NCBI RefSeq assembly: GCF_001421505.1
Contig: NZ_LMKL01000005.1
Location: forward strand, 124,001-188,000
From: Sphingomonas sp. Leaf17
GTDB lineage: Bacteria; Pseudomonadota; Alphaproteobacteria; Sphingomonadales; Sphingomonadaceae
Reading direction: 5' to 3'
DNA: 64,000 bases
The notes under the pieces are model-generated. The model was not told the DNA's origin, did no database searches, and was given only the letters and a program-made list of their open reading frames with translations. The position numbers and the translations under genes were made by a program. Positions 62,848-64,000 of this stretch are shown here, piece after piece; the stretch's first letter is position 1; every line of letters starts with the position of its first letter.

Positions 62848-64000
62848 GATCTTCCCAATGATGCAGCGTCGATCAGCTGCTGGTAAACAGGACCGTAACG
62901 CGAAATATTTGACGACCAGTTACGCTCGGTCTCGACAAATATACGCGCACGGTCGCGTCGCGCATCCCATCCCGACCGGTCGGCGAACATCGCCGCCAGC
63001 GCCGATGCGATAGCCGACGGATCGTCCGGCGCAAACAAGGTGCCGGTATCGCCATCGCGGATCAGCTCGCGGTGGCCGCCGACGTCGGATGCCGCCACCA
63101 GCCGGCCTTGCGCCATCGCCTCCAGCGGTTTCAGCGGCGTGACCAGATCGGTCAGGCGCATCGCCTTGCGCGGATAGGCGAGGATGTCGATCAGGCCGTA
63201 ATAGCGTTCCACCTCGGTATGCGGCACGCGCCCGATGAAGCGGATCGCCGACGCGGCGGGTGACGCCGCCGCCTGCGCGCGCAACGCCGCCTCCATCGGA
63301 CCGCCGCCGACCAGCACGAGACGGGCGGCGGGGCGCGCGGCGATCAGCGCAGGCATGGCGGCGATCAGATCGTCCAGCCCCTCATAATCATAGAAGCTGC
63401 CGATGAAGCCAACGACGTCCGCGCCATCAAGGCCAAGTTCGGTCGCCAGCGCGGTGTCACGCGGCGGCGGCGTGCCGAACAGGCCAAGGTCGACGCCGTT
63501 CGGTGACACCAGGATCTTGGAATCGGCGATGCCGCGCGCGATCAGGTCGGTTCGCAATCCGTCGCAGATGACCGCAACCGCATCGGCCCGACGCACCGCC
63601 CATGTCTCCAGCATCCGTGTCGCGCGGTAGCGGGCCGATCCTTCGGTCCCGGTCCCGTTGCCGACCGCCGCATCTTCCCAGAAGGCGCGGATTTCGTAGA
63701 GCAGCGGCAGACGGTGCCGCCGGGCGACACGCAGCGCTGCGAGCGCGTCGAGCACCGGTGAATGGGCGTGGAGAATGTCGGGTTTGAACGTGGCGACCGC
63801 GCGGTCGATCCGCCGAGCAAAGGCGGCGATGCCCATCAGCTCGGCGACCGGCCCCCGCCCCTTGCGGGCCGGCGTCCGATAGAATGCCAGGTCGTCGACG
63901 GTTTCGAGCGCATCACTGTCGGTGCCGTGGCGCGGGCCGGTAACGGCGGCGACGGTCCATCCGCTGGCGACCTGCGCCTTCAGGATCGCCCGCGTGCGGA
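62820..64000 (-). CDS. GT4 glycosyltransferase, exosortase-associated type (5' end outside window)
   Basis: The frame is open to the right edge, giving 393 residues without the start. The upstream part reads RTRAILKAQVASGWTVAAVT and FYRTPARKGRG. The core YEIRAFWEDAAVG, ATRMLETWAVRRADAVAVIC, VSPNGVD, GFIGSFYDYEGLDDL and KPLEAMAQGRLVAASDVGGH match family-4 transferases. RAFWEDAAV with LETWALRRAD is characteristic of the subgroup tied to exosortase/PEP-CTERM exopolysaccharide clusters. Such clusters usually make a surface polysaccharide; the rest would lie to the right. Confidence 0.85.
   Translation of the reverse strand, partial: RTRAILKAQVASGWTVAAVTGPRHGTDSDALETVDDLAFYRTPARKGRGPVAELMGIAAFARRIDRAVATFKPDILHAHSPVLDALAALRVARRHRLPLLYEIRAFWEDAAVGNGTGTEGSARYRATRMLETWAVRRADAVAVICDGLRTDLIARGIADSKILVSPNGVDLGLFGTPPPRDTALATELGLDGADVVGFIGSFYDYEGLDDLIAAMPALIAARPAARLVLVGGGPMEAALRAQAAASPAASAIRFIGRVPHTEVERYYGLIDILAYPRKAMRLTDLVTPLKPLEAMAQGRLVAASDVGGHRELIRDGDTGTLFAPDDPSAIASALAAMFADRSGWDARRDRARIFVETERNWSSNISRYGPVYQQLIDAASLGRSWSRTPVSV

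Overview
The window is a high-GC, gene-dense stretch of an alphaproteobacterial chromosome. Gene content points to the family Sphingomonadaceae, most likely Sphingomonas or a close relative. Supporting traits are an alpha-glucan operon led by a flavin-dependent tryptophan-halogenase-like gene, a DUF1476 (F1-ATPase inhibitor zeta) gene, a FYDLN-type zinc-ribbon protein, a fused ThiS-ThiG, a TamA/TamB pair, an exosortase-type glycosyltransferase, and GTCATCCCGG / CGTCATTGCGAGCG palindromic repeats between genes. Genus is an inference from protein families only. There is no sign of an integrated phage, plasmid or insertion sequence.

Layout. 1-7.0 kb: a translationally coupled starch/maltodextrin operon (halogenase-like flavoenzyme, two GH13 enzymes, GH97), ended by a palindromic repeat. 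7.1-13.4 kb (minus): a secreted M3 peptidase and a tripartite EmrAB/NodT-type efflux system. 13.5-16.2 kb: a small DNA-binding-like protein, a DEAD-box RNA helicase and a YaiI-family protein. 16.2-17.4 kb (minus): thioesterase, tRNA-Ala(GGC), FYDLN protein. 17.5-23.9 kb: aroA-cmk-rpsA-ihfB, tRNA-Leu(TAA), an orphan peptide-binding lipoprotein and a DUF4112 protein. 23.9-28.7 kb (minus): an NAD-biosynthesis operon (MBL hydrolase, DUF4230, nadA, nadC, membrane protein, secreted RNase T2). 28.8-30.7 kb (minus): a BlaR1/BlaI-type pair with two operator palindromes. 31.1-32.0 kb (minus): DUF1476-bolA-grxD. 32.5-40.4 kb (minus): leuC-lactonase-leuD-quinone oxidoreductase, then scoA-acid phosphatase-scoB-esterase, and a VIT transporter. 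40.9-43.8 kb: an acetolactate-synthase-like TPP enzyme and a DUF2254 membrane protein. 43.9-48 kb: CsbD, the thiS-thiG fusion, and aroQ-accB-accC. 48.1-50 kb: glnB-glnA, with a sigma-54-type promoter before glnB. 50.1-53.8 kb: a decayed outer-membrane beta-barrel gene, a quinone oxidoreductase, a TonB-like protein and an aldehyde dehydrogenase. 53.9-60 kb (minus): tamA-tamB. 60-62.8 kb: small genes, an S24/LexA-type repressor divergent from small ORFs behind an SOS-box-like repeat, and a proline-rich membrane protein. 62.8-64 kb: an exosortase-linked glycosyltransferase running off the right edge.

How the genes work together. Most blocks are housekeeping: shikimate, nucleotide, NAD, leucine, biotin-carboxylase, nitrogen signalling and assimilation, Fe-S handling and outer-membrane assembly. 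Two stretches break expected subunit adjacency: a lactonase sits between leuC and leuD, and a lipoprotein phosphatase between the two CoA-transferase subunits. The least explained unit is the S24 repressor with its divergent small ORFs at 61.3-61.9 kb. It has an alphaproteobacterial SOS-box match and a promoter that would give a leaderless repressor mRNA.
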